In this document: positions 39,901-53,180 of the stretch, in pieces
Numbering within the stretch: position 1 is the first letter of the stretch
How the letters are laid out: each line of letters begins with the position of its first letter
Source: Tulasnella sp. 424
Lineage: Eukaryota; Basidiomycota; Agaricomycetes; Cantharellales; Tulasnellaceae
NCBI GenBank assembly: GCA_019633425.1
Contig: WSUB01000023.1
Coordinates: forward strand, 68,961-132,960
Direction of reading: 5' to 3'
DNA: 64,000 nt
Made by a program: the position numbers and the translations under genes
The notes under the pieces: model-generated
Database searches by the model: none
What the model was told of the DNA's origin: nothing
The model's input: only the letters and a program-made list of their open reading frames with translations

Positions 39901-41597
39901 AAATGTGGAGATATGAGAAAGCAGAAAAGAACAAGGTCTTAATCTTCAGCAAGTCTGTTAAGCTTCTAGAGTTCCTGAGCATGTGGCTGGAGGAAGACGG
40001 TCCGCCGCTCTGAATCTTCCTGAGCAACCGGATCGCTAACGCCTTACTGCAATAGGTTTCACCTTCCGACAACTTGATGGAAAGGTCAAACAAGAAGACA
40101 GATTCAAGCTTATTGATGACTTCAATCTTAACCCGGATGTCTTCATCTTCCTCATATCAACGTTAACGGGGGGAACGGGACTGAACCTTGTTGCGGCAAA
40201 CAAGGCAAGTACCGCCAGAACCATGCTGCACGCAGTCATACTAAGGCGAGCCTTTAAGGTTGTAATCTTTGACCCAAACTGGAGTACGTGACTTCCGCGA
40301 CAGCAGAGCTCTTTGCGCAATCTCATCTCGATTTAAAGACCCTGCACATGATCTGCAGGCCATGGACCGAGCATATCGCTTTGGTCAGCAGAGAGATGTC
40401 TCCGTTTTCCGATTGCTCGGTGCAGGATCTTTAGAAGAGCTTGGCAAGTGTTGCTATTGGCATGCTGGACGGCTGCTAACCTAGCTTTACGATATAGTTT
40501 ATGCTCGCCAACTCTACAAACAACAGCAGATGAGAATTGGCTATGATGGCAGCCATCAGACTAGGTGGGGTTTCTGCCTTTTAATGCAGCCTTTGCATTT
40601 ACCTTGCCAGCCAGGTTGTTTAAAGGGGTTCAAGGACAGAAGGAAAAGCAGGGAGAGCTTTTCGGGATCAAGAATATGCTTACCCTCCGTAGAGACCTCA
40701 CCACCAAGGAGACGATCGAAGACGCTCATATCGGGAATCTAGAATGGGCTTTAGCTAATACTGAACTTGAGGCTGATGGCGACGACGTAAGCCCTCTCTT
40801 TGCTCTATGTCCGTTCAACCGCCGATACCATATGATTACACAGCTGGCCAATGCCAGTCAAGTCGAAAAGTTCCTCCTAGATGATAGCTGTAAGGTCGTC
40901 CTTTCGGGCTGCCGTTTGTTCCACTAATGCCCGACTCGCTATAGTTACCCAGCGAGCTGAGGCAAAAGCCTCCCGCCGCGGCCCCGCTGGTGGGGATAGC
41001 ATCGACGAGCTTCTGAATACGGTCGGTATACAGTATACACAGTGAGTTCTACGATGCAGCTGCAAATATTTCGATCTAACTTGAGCATTTAGTGTGAACG
41101 ACCACATCCTTCGGGATAATTTCATTGAAGCAGACATTGCTAAAAAGTCCCGAGAGGTAACGCCTTCAGCACTGATGCTATAACGCACCCCTAACGTGCC
41201 TGTCGGAGTAGGGTCGGTACAAGAAGAGAACAAAGACAAAGAGAGAAACCGTAAAAGATGAACCAGAGGCTCAACCAATGTCCTGGCCTCCCAAGCGATC
41301 ACATCACACAGAAGCAGACGCAGCGACTCGTCGGTCCGTCAGAGTGTGGGGTGCCATTTGGCCTACCAACTGATTTCCCCCTATTTCACAGTTTGCAAAG
41401 CCGGAAGGCGGCTATTATTGCGGGAGGTCACGACGTGGTCGCTTTTGCCCAAGAGTTGTGAGTGCCTGCATCCCGGTCACAGACCATGGGCTAAGTTCAT
41501 TTGCTTTTGCAGTGCTGCGATGCCACCGGATCAGCAGGCCGCCGTTCTTAGGGAATTAGACGCGCGGACTGCCGCGAACGAGACTCAATCCCTCTAA
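36952..41597 (+). CDS. SNF2-family DNA translocase, ERCC6L2-like
   Basis: About 20 exons; estimated length is 1,150-1,200 residues. It is a nuclear SNF2 ATPase of the Rad26/ERCC6 side of the family, expected in DNA repair. The first 350 residues are Ser/Arg-rich and acidic. Helicase motifs: GILGDDMGLGKTIQ (Walker A, 38141-38296), [36 protein letters not shown] in place of the usual [34 protein letters not shown], and [14 protein letters not shown]. Between the lobes a Cys cluster, [13 protein letters not shown], is the mark that suggests ERCC6L2 rather than ERCC6 itself. The C-terminal exons (40.9-41.6 kb) are short and least certain. Start ATG 36952 ([13 protein letters not shown]) has a kozak-like context and a phase-consistent first intron. 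Confidence 0.85.
38212..38227 (+). other. 16-nt microexon carrying most of Walker A
   Basis: tctctag|GCGACGACATGGGCTT|GTGAGT. With the preceding exon ending at 38149 and the next starting at 38282 it reads GILG-DDMGL-GKTIQ. The ATP-binding loop is therefore assembled from three exons. Confidence 0.75.
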
Positions 41598-41732
41598 TTT
41601 GTGGTATCCAATCCTTTGTAGCCTTAGTTTTGCTGTTGCAACATTATACCCCGAGAGGGGGCCGCACTTGCTTACTTATACGTATTGGAGAGTTATACAG
41701 TTCGAGGCTGAACCCAACATAGCGACCATCTG

Positions 41733-44700
41733 TCAGAACGATAGCCAACGTTGCGTAATTTGACGGGCTGCTCCAGCGGCCCCAGTCGTGGTGTATATCA
41801 GCACGAGGTTATAGGCCGCCTCCTTGCACATGCTCGGGCCCTAGGTGGAAGGTACAGAGCTCTGTGTTTAGCGTTAAAAATAAGTAAATGAACTTACCGT
41901 AGGGTCGTTGGATGGAATTTCTTGGGCATGTTGAAGGACCCGCTCGTAATGCTTTGCTGCAAGAGATAACAACCCTGATTTGAGAAAAGAGTAAACATAC
42001 ATATTACAAGCACGCATGCTGTCGCTCACCAAGTTGGTGAAATAGCCTTCCGAAGTTATAATCCACTTCTTCTATATGTTCACCTTTTCTAATTTCTTTA
42101 TACCGTTGTATGAAAGCCAGGCCCTAGTGACACATTCATAAGCTGCCCATCGATGCCCAGTGATGGAAGAAGTATACCTGAGCAATCATGTGGTGACGAT
42201 TGTCCGATTGGCGTTGCATAGCACGAGAAGCAGATGCAATCGCTAGACACAGGCATATAACAGGATCATCTTGTTGAAGATCATATGCCTGATAAAGGTA
42301 GACTACTGCAACGTCAGTGTCTGACTAGAAGCGAAGGAGCTTACACGCTTACAGAGCGCGCTTTGATAGCTTTTGGCACATGAAGACAACTGGCCGTACA
42401 GGGCTAGGAGGATGGGACTATCTTTAGTGGCCTTTGATGGGGAAGGATTGGCTCCAACAACGGCTGTTGGGACTTTGCTCTTTCTCTTGTTACTGGAACC
42501 CCCTTCATCCTGCTCCCCATCCGAGGACTCCTCGTCATCTTGTTTTCCTCCCTTGTCATTGAAGACCCAGCGATTCCGAGGGGCTACCCACCGTGGCTCC
42601 TCCCCTTCCGTGATGAGCTTGTAGTAGTCTATCTCTCTGCGCAGAGCCTTCTGATATTTGGTGTCAATGAAAGTGTCGATGCTATGGATTCCTCCTCCCA
42701 TGCAGGCCAAATAAAGCCTTAAGGGATCATTGTTAAACTGATGAGTGAATATTAAGCGGCGAGAGTGCTCGAGGATGGCCGGGTAATCGCGATGGACTGT
42801 CGCACAAGCTGGAAGTCCTTCCGTTAGTGTAAGAAAGCATGAGGTGTGAAGAAATCAGTACCAAGCAGGGCAAGTCGGATGGATGTCTGATACGCAAAGG
42901 TTGCGTACGCGTTGGAGTATAAGATATGTCGTAGGAGTTCGTCTGCAGCCTCATACATGCCTTCCTGGGTGGCGTAAAATGCATACTATCCAAGATGTTA
43001 GTCTCCTGAAGCGGCGGACAGCCATGTCCATAGGCTTGCCTGCATAAATAGAGTGAGCCATTCGTCGAACGAATGACGGCGAAACTCGTCGACGTAGTTC
43101 TTATCCTTCGGTAGATCTTGGGAGGCATGTGTGAGTAGAATAGACCAGTGTCGAGCATGGTGGAAACTCACTGATGTCTATCTGAAGCCGAGACGCCATG
43201 TCTGAGGCCGCTGCGCTCGCATCATTCGCCTTCGCCATTCTCCGAAGCCTTCGCTCATTGATCGATCCTTGAAATCGAGCGAACTACTTGCCCCAATGCG
43301 AGTGGGCCACAAATGAGCAATCCTGCAATAAACAAAGGGACAAATAAAGCGCACCCTATTCCCACTGAACAGTTCTCGGGTTTCTCTGAAAATGTCAATC
43401 AAGCCAACGGCCTCTTTCATCCATTCAGCTCGGTCCGCGCCCTCGGGATCCAGTTTTGCGAGCTTCGCGAAGCTTTCATCCACGACGTTCTGACGAGCCA
43501 GTTCAAAGACATGGATCGTCCCGAGGGGTATGGACGATTTAGATTTAGCGGACCGTTTCTTCTCTTCAAACAGCGCTCCAGATGGATCTGCCGAGGACCC
43601 TAGTTCTTCTTCGTTTGCAGCTGCTTTCTCCTTCTCCTGAGTTTTGCGCCACGCAATCACTAGTTCGAGGGTAAGGGGTCTATGTGAAAAGGATTTCAAG
43701 CTCCGATATCAAGTGCCGGCTTACCTTCATTGACCAAGGCAAGGGCTTGACGAGGTTGGTCTAGAATTTCATACACCTCCGCGAGTCTCATCTTTGCCTC
43801 GATGTTATCAGGGTTTACTTCGAGAACTGAATTGTGGAGATATTAAATCATCAGCTACATTTAAATCCTCCTGGCGGCAAGATTTAATAGGGACGAACCA
43901 TATTTCAGGACCTCCACACTCTTGTCAAAATCACCCAAAAAACGATGGCACGAGCTAATTCGCATTAAAATGCCGATATTTGAAGTCTAGAACAAGTAAA
44001 TGTGTATTAGTATGCTGGATCTCGTCGGTTGTCGGTCCCGAGCCCCACCTCGTCGTAGCTAGCCAATTCTTCGTAGACCCTGAGCGCTGCAGCATACAAG
44101 GCCTTATCATAATACGCTGCACCAAGCTCGGTAAAAAGGGATGAGTATTCTCGGGCATCGTTCTGAAGGACAATGTTGCCGTGCATCTAATTCGGCAGTC
44201 CAGGATTAGCAAACCTTAAGCCGGCTTATCCATTTCTGGGCCTCGTGTCCCTTACCTGACCCTCGTCAAAGTCACCTAAGCCCAATCGAGCAAGAGCGAG
44301 ACGGTGTCTTAAATTCGGGTCCAGAGGGAAGAACCCTTGCGGACGACCTGTGGAGTCGTCAGGTCCAGCCGGTCGTCCGTAGCCTTGAGCATCGTATTCT
44401 CGATCGTCGGTAGCAGTGGTCCAATATCTCTGGCTTGCACGACCCTGCATCCACCGGGCTCCGTCACGAATGCCTCGGATAGCCTGTTCGTATTCGCCAA
44501 TCGTATTGCAGAAGTCCGCGAGGGTGACGAGCAGCATGAGACAATCCACGTCTTCTCCGCCAACGGGCCCATCGGGCATCGTTTCTTGATAGTACTCCAG
44601 ACTATCCTTATAAAGTGATATCCCTCGGTGAAATTCGGATAGGAGGGAGAAGATGGGGCCCAGCTGGAGCAAAACGCCCATATGGTAAGGTGCAACTTTT

Positions 44701-45801
44701 AAGATCGACAAAAACCCCGTCATTGCCTGTTACGGAAAAAAAGTTAATCCGTGATATTCCAGCTTTACTTTTCAGTTATAGCTGTGGCTATGTGAACGTA
44801 CTGCACGGAGTTGACCGGTCTCACGCAACATCACCGACCGGTCCCATATGGCGTCGACGTCCCGTGGATCAAGCGAAACAGCTTTTCTAAAGCAGTACAG
44901 GGCTTGCTGCATCTGCCCGGCTTCCCTACAAGGCTCGATATGTCAGAGAACGACGAGAGAAGAGGTCCAGTCGAGACATTTGCCGCTCCACATACCGTGA
45001 TCCACGGCCCAGTTCTCTCCACAGCTCCGCATCTCCTTGAAGATGAGCAGCCATGATCCTGAGTTTTAACGCCGTGTCGAAGTTTTCCCTGTCCTCGTGG
45101 ACCAACGCTAAAGTATTCCAGGCGGAATGAGCGGCAGGTTCGATCCGGATAACTTCTTGACAGATCTCCATGGCTTTGTCCAAATCGCGATTGATGTATG
45201 CCGAGGCCGCTTCTCCTATCATCGCTTTGACCTGATGCGATAGTTCTACACCAAGCCGTTGGCCCTTCTTGCGTCCCTATTTGAACCGGGGTTTCATTCA
45301 CGCAGGCGCCAAGAGACACGGACAAGTAAAAAAGGCCTCTTACCCTTTTCTTGGGTTGTTTTTCTTTATCCATCACATCCTCGTCGGGTATATAGTCCTC
45401 AGCTTCGTCGATCGACAAGTTCCAGATCGAGGGTACGGGCCCCCGGGGAGTGCTGAAATCCGTGGTACCTAAGGTTTTAACCAGACGTCTGAAATGAAAA
45501 ACGTTGTAAGTACATGTCTTAAAAAGGAGTAGAGTTGATTCTTGACTTACTCAAAGTCTCCGGTAATTTCGTCTTGAGCTTCGTCGAGTTCTTCGGCATT
45601 TAGTGGTTGTCCTCGGCTTGGACCGGGTGGTCCGACCACCGCTGGTGCTTCTTCCTCCTCTGAAAAAGACTCGCCCAGACCCGACCGATTGATGTCATCG
45701 TCGTCATCTGTATACAAAGGTCGTTGCACAATTAGGCCAAAGCGCAGTGACTGTGGCTCGGACTGACACTCTTGGTCGCTGTCTAGATACTCAAAGTCCA
45801 T
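41733..45801 (-). CDS. TFC4: TFIIIC subunit, TPR-containing (Tfc4/Sfc4/GTF3C3 type)
   Basis: Around 15 exons; estimated length about 1,050-1,100 residues. It is the TPR scaffold of TFIIIC that recruits TFIIIB at Pol III genes. It starts with an acidic N-terminus (MDFEYLDSDQE, then EEEEAP) and a basic patch before the first TPRs (GRKKGQRLGVELSHQVK). Typical TPR text follows: AYINRDLDKAMEICQEVIRI, AHSAWNTLALVHEDRENFDT, LKLRIMAAHLQGDAELWREL, AVSLDPRDVDAIWDRSVM, and NIGILMRISSCHRFLGDFDK. A later half has charged inserts (DDEESSDGEQDEGG). The C-terminus ends in ITQRWLSF at 41733. Its 3' end lies 135 nt from the convergent SNF2 gene. Exon joins in the middle were not all worked out base by base. 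Confidence 0.87.
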
Positions 45802-46028
45802 TGGGTGGTTATCTGTGTTGAACGTCGAGACAAGACAGCGCCCAAGCGATTAGTCGCGCGTGTCTGGTTGTGTAATCGAGCGGCAAAAAAGGCTCGTGGT
45901 GGTTGACAGAAATAGAGCTAGGAGTCGAATGTCTGCCAAATATAACCAAAGGGTGCCGAATCCCTGGATTTACACTAAAGATCTATGCCGCGCATTCACA
46001 CGAACTAATTGCCAGAAAATTACTACTA

Positions 46029-47324
46029 CTAGACTAGAATTCTACTATAGTCGCCCAAGAGGATGTTGTCGATCAATCTCGTCTTTCCGACCCATAACGC
46101 TCCGCTAAGAATGACGAGCTTGTCCTCGCTCTTCCTCACGTCGTCAGACACAACCTCAAACGTTTCGGAGTCGTTCATCTCAATATAGTCCAATCGCATA
46201 GCAACTCCTGCTGCGCTGGATGCGGAGATTGCACCATTGACGAGAGCGCCCGCTCGGGCCAAGGCTTCCGACTTGCTGCACCCTTCGTCCCAGGCACTTT
46301 GAGCTTCTCGCAAGGCCTTGCAAAGGGTTATCGCAACAGCTCGCTCAGGAGGTGTCAAGTAAGCATTGCGGGATGACATGGCCAGACCGTCCTCGTGGCG
46401 ATGTGTGGGCACGATGTGGAGATTTTCTGGCGCCGGATGAACCATTAGAAGGTCGCGGACCAAGCGTCGCAGGAGGCAGGCTTGTTGAATGTCCTTCTGG
46501 CCAAAGTAAGCACTCGTCGGCTAATTGAAATTGCAATTCAGTAAAGAGGCATTCAGTGCTGTGGCTCCGTGGCTGCTTACTTGGACGGCGTTGAAAAGTT
46601 TCGTGACCACCGTAGCCACACCCCTAAAGAAGGTCGGACGGCTCTTCCCTTCCATTTGGTGACTGAACCCCTTGACCTCAATGAATGTTCCCTTTTGCTC
46701 TGCGACATCTTGAACGATCCCAGAAGGATACATATCCTTGACCGAAGGTACGAAGACCGCCGATGGCGTGCGCACTGCCTGCGCTTGCCCCTCCCCTGGT
46801 GTAACTGTCTCCACGACCGTCGAAAGCGAAGCAAGGTCTGACGGCAATGTCCTGGGATATGTTGCCAAGTCCTCGTGGGGTGCGAATTGAGCCGGATTGA
46901 CGAATATTGAGATCACAGTCAAGTCATTCTCCTGTAGGGATCGACGAACTAGACAAGCGAAGTGATCGTCATTAGAGTGGCTAAACATGCTTAGGAGGTT
47001 TGAGAACTTACCGAGAGACAAATGGCCATCGTGTAATGCTCCCATAGTGGGAACAAAGCCGACGGTCTGTCGGGCATCAAACGCCGCAGCTCTCCATTCT
47101 CGCAAAGCTTGCAAACTGCCTAAAACAGGGATAGTTCCAATTGACGGTTCCGGTGCTGAGACTTCCGACATTATCTTGGTGGCTGTGGATGTGGTCGTTG
47201 GGGTTGTGTCGTACGATACGGAGTTTGTGTGAAGAAAGCGGGGAGGGAATTTCTGCGTGTGTCGGGAGAAGACGGCAGTCGAGCAGAGAGAAAAGCGCAG
47301 AGATTGGAAAGTGACAGGATACAT
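46029..47324 (-). CDS. PAN6: Pantoate-beta-alanine ligase (pantothenate synthetase)
   Basis: Predicted exons: 47012-47324, 46581-46948 and 46029-46520, giving 390 residues. The enzyme joins pantoate and beta-alanine with ATP to make pantothenate, the CoA precursor. Marks: the nucleotidyl-transfer motif VGFVPTMGALHDGHLSLVR with the HxGH-type HDGH, IFVNPAQFAPHEDL, AYFGQKDIQQACLLRRLVRD, and MSSRNAYLTPPER. The sequence before the core (MYPVTFQSLRFSLCSTAVF, then RFLHTNS) has the Arg/Ser bias of a mitochondrial presequence. A second Met at MSEVSAPEPS would give a cytosolic form. The C-terminal segment RLIDNILLGD is typical of the family. Confidence 0.94.
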
Positions 47325-47885
47325 GGTTTTTAAGTAGCAGTGAGTTGGTAGGGCCTCCGGATGGTTGCTGAACTGCTCACATCGCACGAGGTCACAGGCT
47401 CGGGAGGTGGTCGGAACTTAAGTTGGGGAGGGCCGGGTTAAGTCCCTGATGACGACATATTTTCCCCGATGGGGATACATGCGCTTGTGAAACTTTTCAA
47501 ACAAAGGATTATGTAAAGAAAATAATTGAGTTTTCAGCCGGAGCAAGATATCCACTAGGCTATGAATGCCAGGCAAAACTTCAGCACCCAGGATTCCCAT
47601 GTGGTCCCCCACCATGGTACTAACTGAGCGGTACAGTGCTTGACTGCGCAGATCGGACGGGATGCGGTATTTTCACTGTCCTATGGCCGAAGATGTCAGA
47701 CAACACTCTAACTAATATCTAAGCTGTTGTTTGGCACGGAATCCGCTTGCAGAGACCAAAGCCTTCATGAAGCGGGATGAGCTCGCGAAAAAAAGAGAAA
47801 AAACCCAAAATGCGATTAACCGTGCTATAATAGCAACAAGAAGGAAGAGCTACAACAGCGTAACCATTTCTGCGTACAAAAGAAT
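47325..47885. other. Intergenic region between PAN6 and CHO2 holding a 5S rRNA gene
   Basis: It contains the PAN6 promoter, the CHO2 3' flank and one 5S rRNA gene on the minus strand (47577-47694). The rest shows nothing. Confidence 0.6.
47577..47694 (-). rRNA. 5S ribosomal RNA
   Basis: 118 nt. The ends pair as the 5S helix I (CUUCGG with CUGAAG). Conserved internal blocks are present: GCATCCCGTCCGATCTGCGC, then GTCAAGCACTG, then GGACCACATGGGAATCC, which form the internal Pol III promoter. A short T run (TTTT) follows the 3' end. By eye it is identical in sequence to the copies at 52790 and 63634, but its flanks differ from theirs. Confidence 0.95.
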
Positions 47886-50800
47886 CTACGAAGACAGTAT
47901 CTGAAGCGACGCTACAACCCGACTCGCCAAAGAAGACACGTTGGCATCGCCGATAACAACCTCTGGAGCGAACTCGACGCCAAACGCCTCCTTGATAGCC
48001 GTCGAAATTCGCTTCGCTTGTCGCGGTGACCAGAATGAGAAGTCGTCTGGGTCGCGAGCCGATCCTCCAGAGGACGTCGGTGTGGAGACGAACCCGGGAG
48101 TCGACATCGGGACGAGTGAAGAATCCGAGTCGAGGCAGAGCACAATCATCTTCAAGAGCGACTCTCTTACGGAGGTAAAGTCATTGGATGTTGGTCGGTC
48201 CACTGTTGGCGTTTTGAGATACCCCCGTTAGTACGCAGCAGCAAAGCGACCACAGATATGAAACGCACCGTATATCTCGATTGGCACCACGCGGCTCATC
48301 ACGTTGTACTTGCCATCATGGTGGTATCGGATCTAAGTGACAATCCGCTCAGTGTTCTGTTCAGAAACGTGGCGATAATACCACGCACCTCGTATGTGCC
48401 AACCTCCCAAGGAAGGGTTGACGCCTTGAAGACAACCTCGCCGCAATCATCATCACTCTCCGGGGTCACAGTTCTCGAAACAGGAATATCTCCGTCCCAC
48501 TCTTCATCATGAACGGGTACCCAGCGACCAAGCGAGTTAACGCTGGTGATCGTTTCAGACGAGTTGGCATCCACCTACAAATGGGTATTGAGAGCGCGTC
48601 AGACCAAAGTTTCGGAACTAGATCGAACCCAAATACCTACCCTATACAACCCGATCCAATCACGCCTTGAATGACCGTGGGGGGCGCGCCATGTAACAGT
48701 GATCGGTTCGCCAAGATGGAAGCGAAGTTCACCATCGGGGTTCGTTGGGACGATGGACATGGCGTATTTGGAGGGATCGTATGAAGCAAGATCTTTGGCC
48801 AATTGCCTGGAAAGAGCAAAAAGATACCGGATCCGGGTAAGTCACAGAGGATAGGAAATACAAGGCTGCTTGAATCAACTTACGGGATGACAAACTTCTC
48901 TCTTCCATGTTGAAGGAACGCTCCAGCGCCTTGGACGACTTCCGTAACCAGCGGGGCAGCTGCATAGCGAGAGAGGGAGGTTCGGTCAGTGAGAAAGGTT
49001 AAATTCTTCCCCTCCGTCAACTAAGCCCTACACCCACATTCTGCAATGAAATCATTGACAACTCCCACAGTATCCACATACACCTTGCCAACCGTTCCCG
49101 TAAACTCCTGAGCGGCCTTGCCGTAGGGAGTCTCGGAGACATTCCCAAGTTTGAGGAGCTTGGCGTTCTTCATCGCAACGTTCTTGATCGTCTTGGTGAG
49201 ACCGGCTTCCTTTCGCAGCGAGTCGCCGTACACCTTGCGCATGTGCGGGCTAAGTAAATCCACCAAAGTCAGCAAAAACACTGCCCGAATGCATCGGAGT
49301 GAAATCGCAGTCGGAAGACTTACTCTTCGACATTGCTGAGGAACCACCAATTGGACAGTTGGGAAATGACGGCGGCGGTGAAGGCCAACTTGCTTCCGCT
49401 GATGAGCGACAAGCCGAAGAAAGTCGATCCACCCATGGTACGGTCGGGGTTATTGAGGAAACGATAGATACCCTGTGATGCACCAAGGATTTCAGGATCA
49501 TCCCCGCCCAACTAACAACAAAAATCCAACACGAACCGTGTATTCCAACTGAGCGGGGTAATCCTCGATGAAGAAGTCACCAAAGAACCAGCCTGCGAAA
49601 AAGGTCAAAATGCACCGAGAGCGGATCGTCAGCAACATTCAGCCCCAAGCCAGTACATTGCAACCCACCAAATGGACCGAGGACCTCGTAAGATTCGTTT
49701 GCTGCCCAGATGTGAAGACCAACAAGGATCTGCAGAGTCCGATGTCTGGTGAGTCCTCGGAGAAGGAAGGCCGGTACGCAGATATTCGGAACTCACGAAG
49801 CCCAACGTATGCCTCAACAACTCGACACCGACAGTCCAATCCGTCGGGATAGAGTACGTCTTCCAAGCCAATCCAATGAACGATACTGCACAACCGCACA
49901 GGCGTCAGCGACCGATAAACCTCCACAATTGCGGTCTCTTCTGAACCCACCGTAGATCATGCACGAGCTCATGTTGTAAATCGCCTTCCAGTTCGCGAAC
50001 GCCTCTTCAACTGCTCCAGTAGTCGCCGTGGGTGGGTAATAATAGTGCTTCATGAAATGCCTAACCATGTACTTGCTGTCGCTTTGCGCTTGGAGTAAAA
50101 GGCCCAGTCCGAACGAATGGAAGAACCTCCACATCAAAGTGTGAACGAAATGGATCGCGAGCGTGGTTGTCGGTGATAAAGGTCCCAGTAAAGCAAAGAC
50201 GATCGAGTACGCGACGAGCAAGACGATTTGGAGGTCCGACGCTCTGAATGAAAATTAGAGAGGATTTCCCCCAACGGTGGTAAGTAACAAAACACCGGTT
50301 TGGAGAAACCACCTCACCTTAAAAGATCAATATTGAACAGCCCCAACATATCCATCCTGAAATACTTGGTGTTCAAATCATGCAACGACACGCCAGCGGA
50401 CTCCTTCTTCGTGTTCGTTCGAGGCGTCAAAGACCGATCCGACGGTGGGATTCCCGCCCCACCAGCCAATTCATCTTCCGCGTCGTAGTCGGTTTCGGTG
50501 ACGGTTTCGGCGTCGGTGGCTGCGGGAGTGGAGCCGTCGACGCTCGACGAGACCGAGAGCGTGGGGCGGTGGTTGCGTTGGCGATTGCGGACGGGGCTTG
50601 GTGGGGACGAACGTGCGCCCGGTTGGACGGAGGAGGGGCTCGAAACGGATGCTGCGTCGTCAGGAACGGATTTGCTGCTGCTTTGAGAGGCGGTACGACC
50701 GTGCGTGGAGGGGAAGAGCGGAGTGCGAACCGCGATGGGCTTCTTCTGGCCGTAGGTACGTTCGATGTCTAAAAAACAGGGCCCGTTAGCGCGGTTGCCC

Positions 50801-51954
50801 CACCACGTGCAAAATAAACCAGCCCGTAAGGGACTTACGAGGATTCTCGAAGAAATTGAGGAACCCGAACTGAGCCGCGTGAGCAGCCAAGCTCGCAAAC
50901 AACACAGGGTAACTTCCTACGATCAACGAGAGGCCATAATAACCCGCGTAACCAACGCTGTACATGGGGTGGGGCGCCATTTCGAATACGCCGTCAAAGA
51001 CGAGCGCGCCGCGCTCGAAAAAGACGTCTCCCCAGTACCAGCCGTAATCCTTGACGATGTGGTGGGCTTCGGTCTTGACCCAGAGGTTGAATGCGATGAG
51101 AACGATTCCACCGACCCAGCGGAGAATGTGGGTGAACATGGAGAGGTCGGTAGGGACTCGGAAGCAGGAGAAGGCGAACATGACGTAGGAGAGGAAGTCA
51201 CTATAGGTGCAAAGGAGGACAAGATGGTCAGTAAGTTTGGTTCAAAGATGGTTAGAGTCGGAACACGTACTTGATGAGGATGATATCGACCGCTTGACGG
51301 AATAAGAGCCAGGTGTTGTACTCGAGTGGGAGGTCCTATTTGGTGGGCGCGTTCATGTCAGTTCCTCCCGTCTCTCTCTCTCCGGTTTAAGGCCGCCAGA
51401 CGCACATCGAAATTGTAGTCGGCGTCCATCTTCATGCTCAGCTCGTTCTTGATCCATTCGCGCACTTTAGGACGCTTCTCCGCGTCAAGCCAGCCGCGAC
51501 GTTGAACTTCACGGACGATCCATTTCTTCTTGGACTGCTTCGTCAGGACCCAGCCCAAGCCAGCGTCGTACGCAGCTCGCCAGAATGCAAAGTACAAAAA
51601 GAAGAACGGGCGAGTGAAAGATTTAGGGAAAGCGATGAAGATGACTACTTGAAGGCCCAGTAAAGCGAGGTTGACGAGGTCGATGTGGGACTTTGGTTGG
51701 AGAGGGTTGAAGAGGGCCGTAATAACATCATGGGTCGTAGGTACACGAAAGACTAAAAAGGGAACAAAAAGTTAGATTCTGGACCGAATGATGATAGGGG
51801 GTTTTATGAGATACGTACCTTGTCCAGAGGGAGTCTTGCCCCAGACGACTTCTTCCGCGGGCGTTTTGTGATTTTGAGCTGGACTGACGTCGGCCGACGC
51901 CGCTGCCGCCTTCCTGCTTCGCAAGCCGTCTTCGTTGAGGGAGACGCTCGCCAT
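47886..51954 (-). CDS. CHO2: Phosphatidylethanolamine N-methyltransferase
   Basis: About 14 exons; estimated length is about 1,000 residues. It is an ER membrane enzyme making the first SAM-dependent methylation of phosphatidylethanolamine toward phosphatidylcholine. It has the family's two methyltransferase-like halves. First: the membrane segment [56 protein letters not shown] and [18 protein letters not shown]. Second: [35 protein letters not shown] and [20 protein letters not shown] Ser/Thr-rich linker lies between (50.8-50.4 kb). The soluble C-terminal region includes a C2-like segment ([14 protein letters not shown], then [10 protein letters not shown]) and ends near [12 protein letters not shown]. 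Start ATG 51954 ([15 protein letters not shown]). Confidence 0.93.
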
Positions 51955-52109
51955 TCGTTACTTTCGTTGCGTTGAAGCTCACCCGACGAGGACGAGACAG
52001 AGGAGAGACAAGAGCTGAGAGACGTACGGAGGGGGGGGGGATAGAATGATGTAGAAGCTCGTGAATTTTGGGTGTTGAGGGTGACCTTATAAGTCCAAGG
52101 GAGCGGCCA

Positions 52110-53180
52110 GGGTCTGGAGGGACCTGACGAATTGGAACACGTACAAGGTGAGCTCTTGCGCTCATTGTTTACTCCCTCCCACGCGCACTGGGCTTCCGAG
52201 GCCCCGGTGCAATCGAGGCACTTTCGGTGAACACTTATCAGTCTGGAATGAAACTTTGAAATTTGGTCGTGTGCAACTGAACTCTTGATGCTTCCATAGA
52301 TGACTTTCGCCTCATTTGCACCGAGGGATTGTCCTCAGCCGCGACGACGCCGGGGGTCGTTTTAGAGCTTTCCTCCCTAGAGGACCCTCGATCGTGCGTT
52401 CATTTACGATAATGCGATAAGTGATTCGCCCTGACCACTGCTTTACGCCCTCACCTACATAAGGCAGGAGACTCGGACGTCGCTGGTACGTCAAAATCGC
52501 CCTAACCGGCTGTCGTGCCTCTCCACACTAGCCGAGCATCAACCCGCCAGACACGCTGAAACCTCGAGTCAACAATGTGCTGCCCAACGACCTTCTCGTT
52601 CATCTACCCCCATAGGGTCGTTATGCGTTCGTACGTACGAAAAGGGGAATTATGCGGGCTTCGCCATGAGGCATCAATCCCACCGGCGTCGGATGTCGGC
52701 GCGGACGGCAGAATACCCCGAAGTTGCTAAAAGACGTTTAGCAAAAGGATTAGAAAAGGTGTTGTATAGATTACTTTTACCTCACTGACATCTTCGGCCA
52801 TAGGACAGTGAAAATACCGCATCCCGTCCGATCTGCGCAGTCAAGCACTGTACCGCTCAGTTAGTACCATGGTGGGGGACCACATGGGAATCCTGGGTGC
52901 TGAAGTTTTACCTCTCGCTTTTTTCAGGTAGAGAGCTCTTTTTCGCGCTAGTTTGACCGCTTTGGTGTAACAGAGCAGGCAACCGTGCTGTCTCATTAAT
53001 CTCATTTGAGTAATGATTTGTAGGATCTTGCAATTGACCCGAGCGGGCGGTCGCAGCCACAGTGACGTCTGGGTCCCTTGGCCCTGTCCAAGTTGAAATA
53101 CTTTAAGGGAATAGTGCGCATCTCCCTGCTATTTATAGTGTTCTACATCACGCGTCCTGCGATTACAAGCCACTCCAAGG
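52110..53180 (+). repeat. Duplicated block, copy 1 (contains 5S rRNA)
   Basis: Diverged but collinear with 62965-64000. Shared landmarks in order: the segment around TGTTTACTCCCTCCC, GTCGTT-AGAG near 52350, TACGTCAAAATCGCCC, TGTGCTGCCCAACGACCTTC, the 5S gene, TTGTAGGATCT, CGAGCGGGCGGTCG, and AAGTTGAAATACTTTAAGG. Identity is highest in the 5S gene. There are no terminal inverted repeats or coding frames, so it behaves as a segmental duplication, not a transposon. Confidence 0.85.
52790..52907 (+). rRNA. 5S ribosomal RNA
   Basis: 118 nt with the same helix I ends and the same internal control region as the other two copies, apparently without a single difference. TTTT follows at 52906-52909 as Pol III terminator. 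It sits inside duplicated block copy 1, upstream of the intact kinase-TPR gene and on the same strand. Confidence 0.95.

Noticed and set aside
52110..53180. Transposon or LTR interpretation of the 5S-bearing block
   Set aside because: No terminal repeats, no coding frames and no target duplication. The match to 62965-64000 is collinear and fits segmental duplication.
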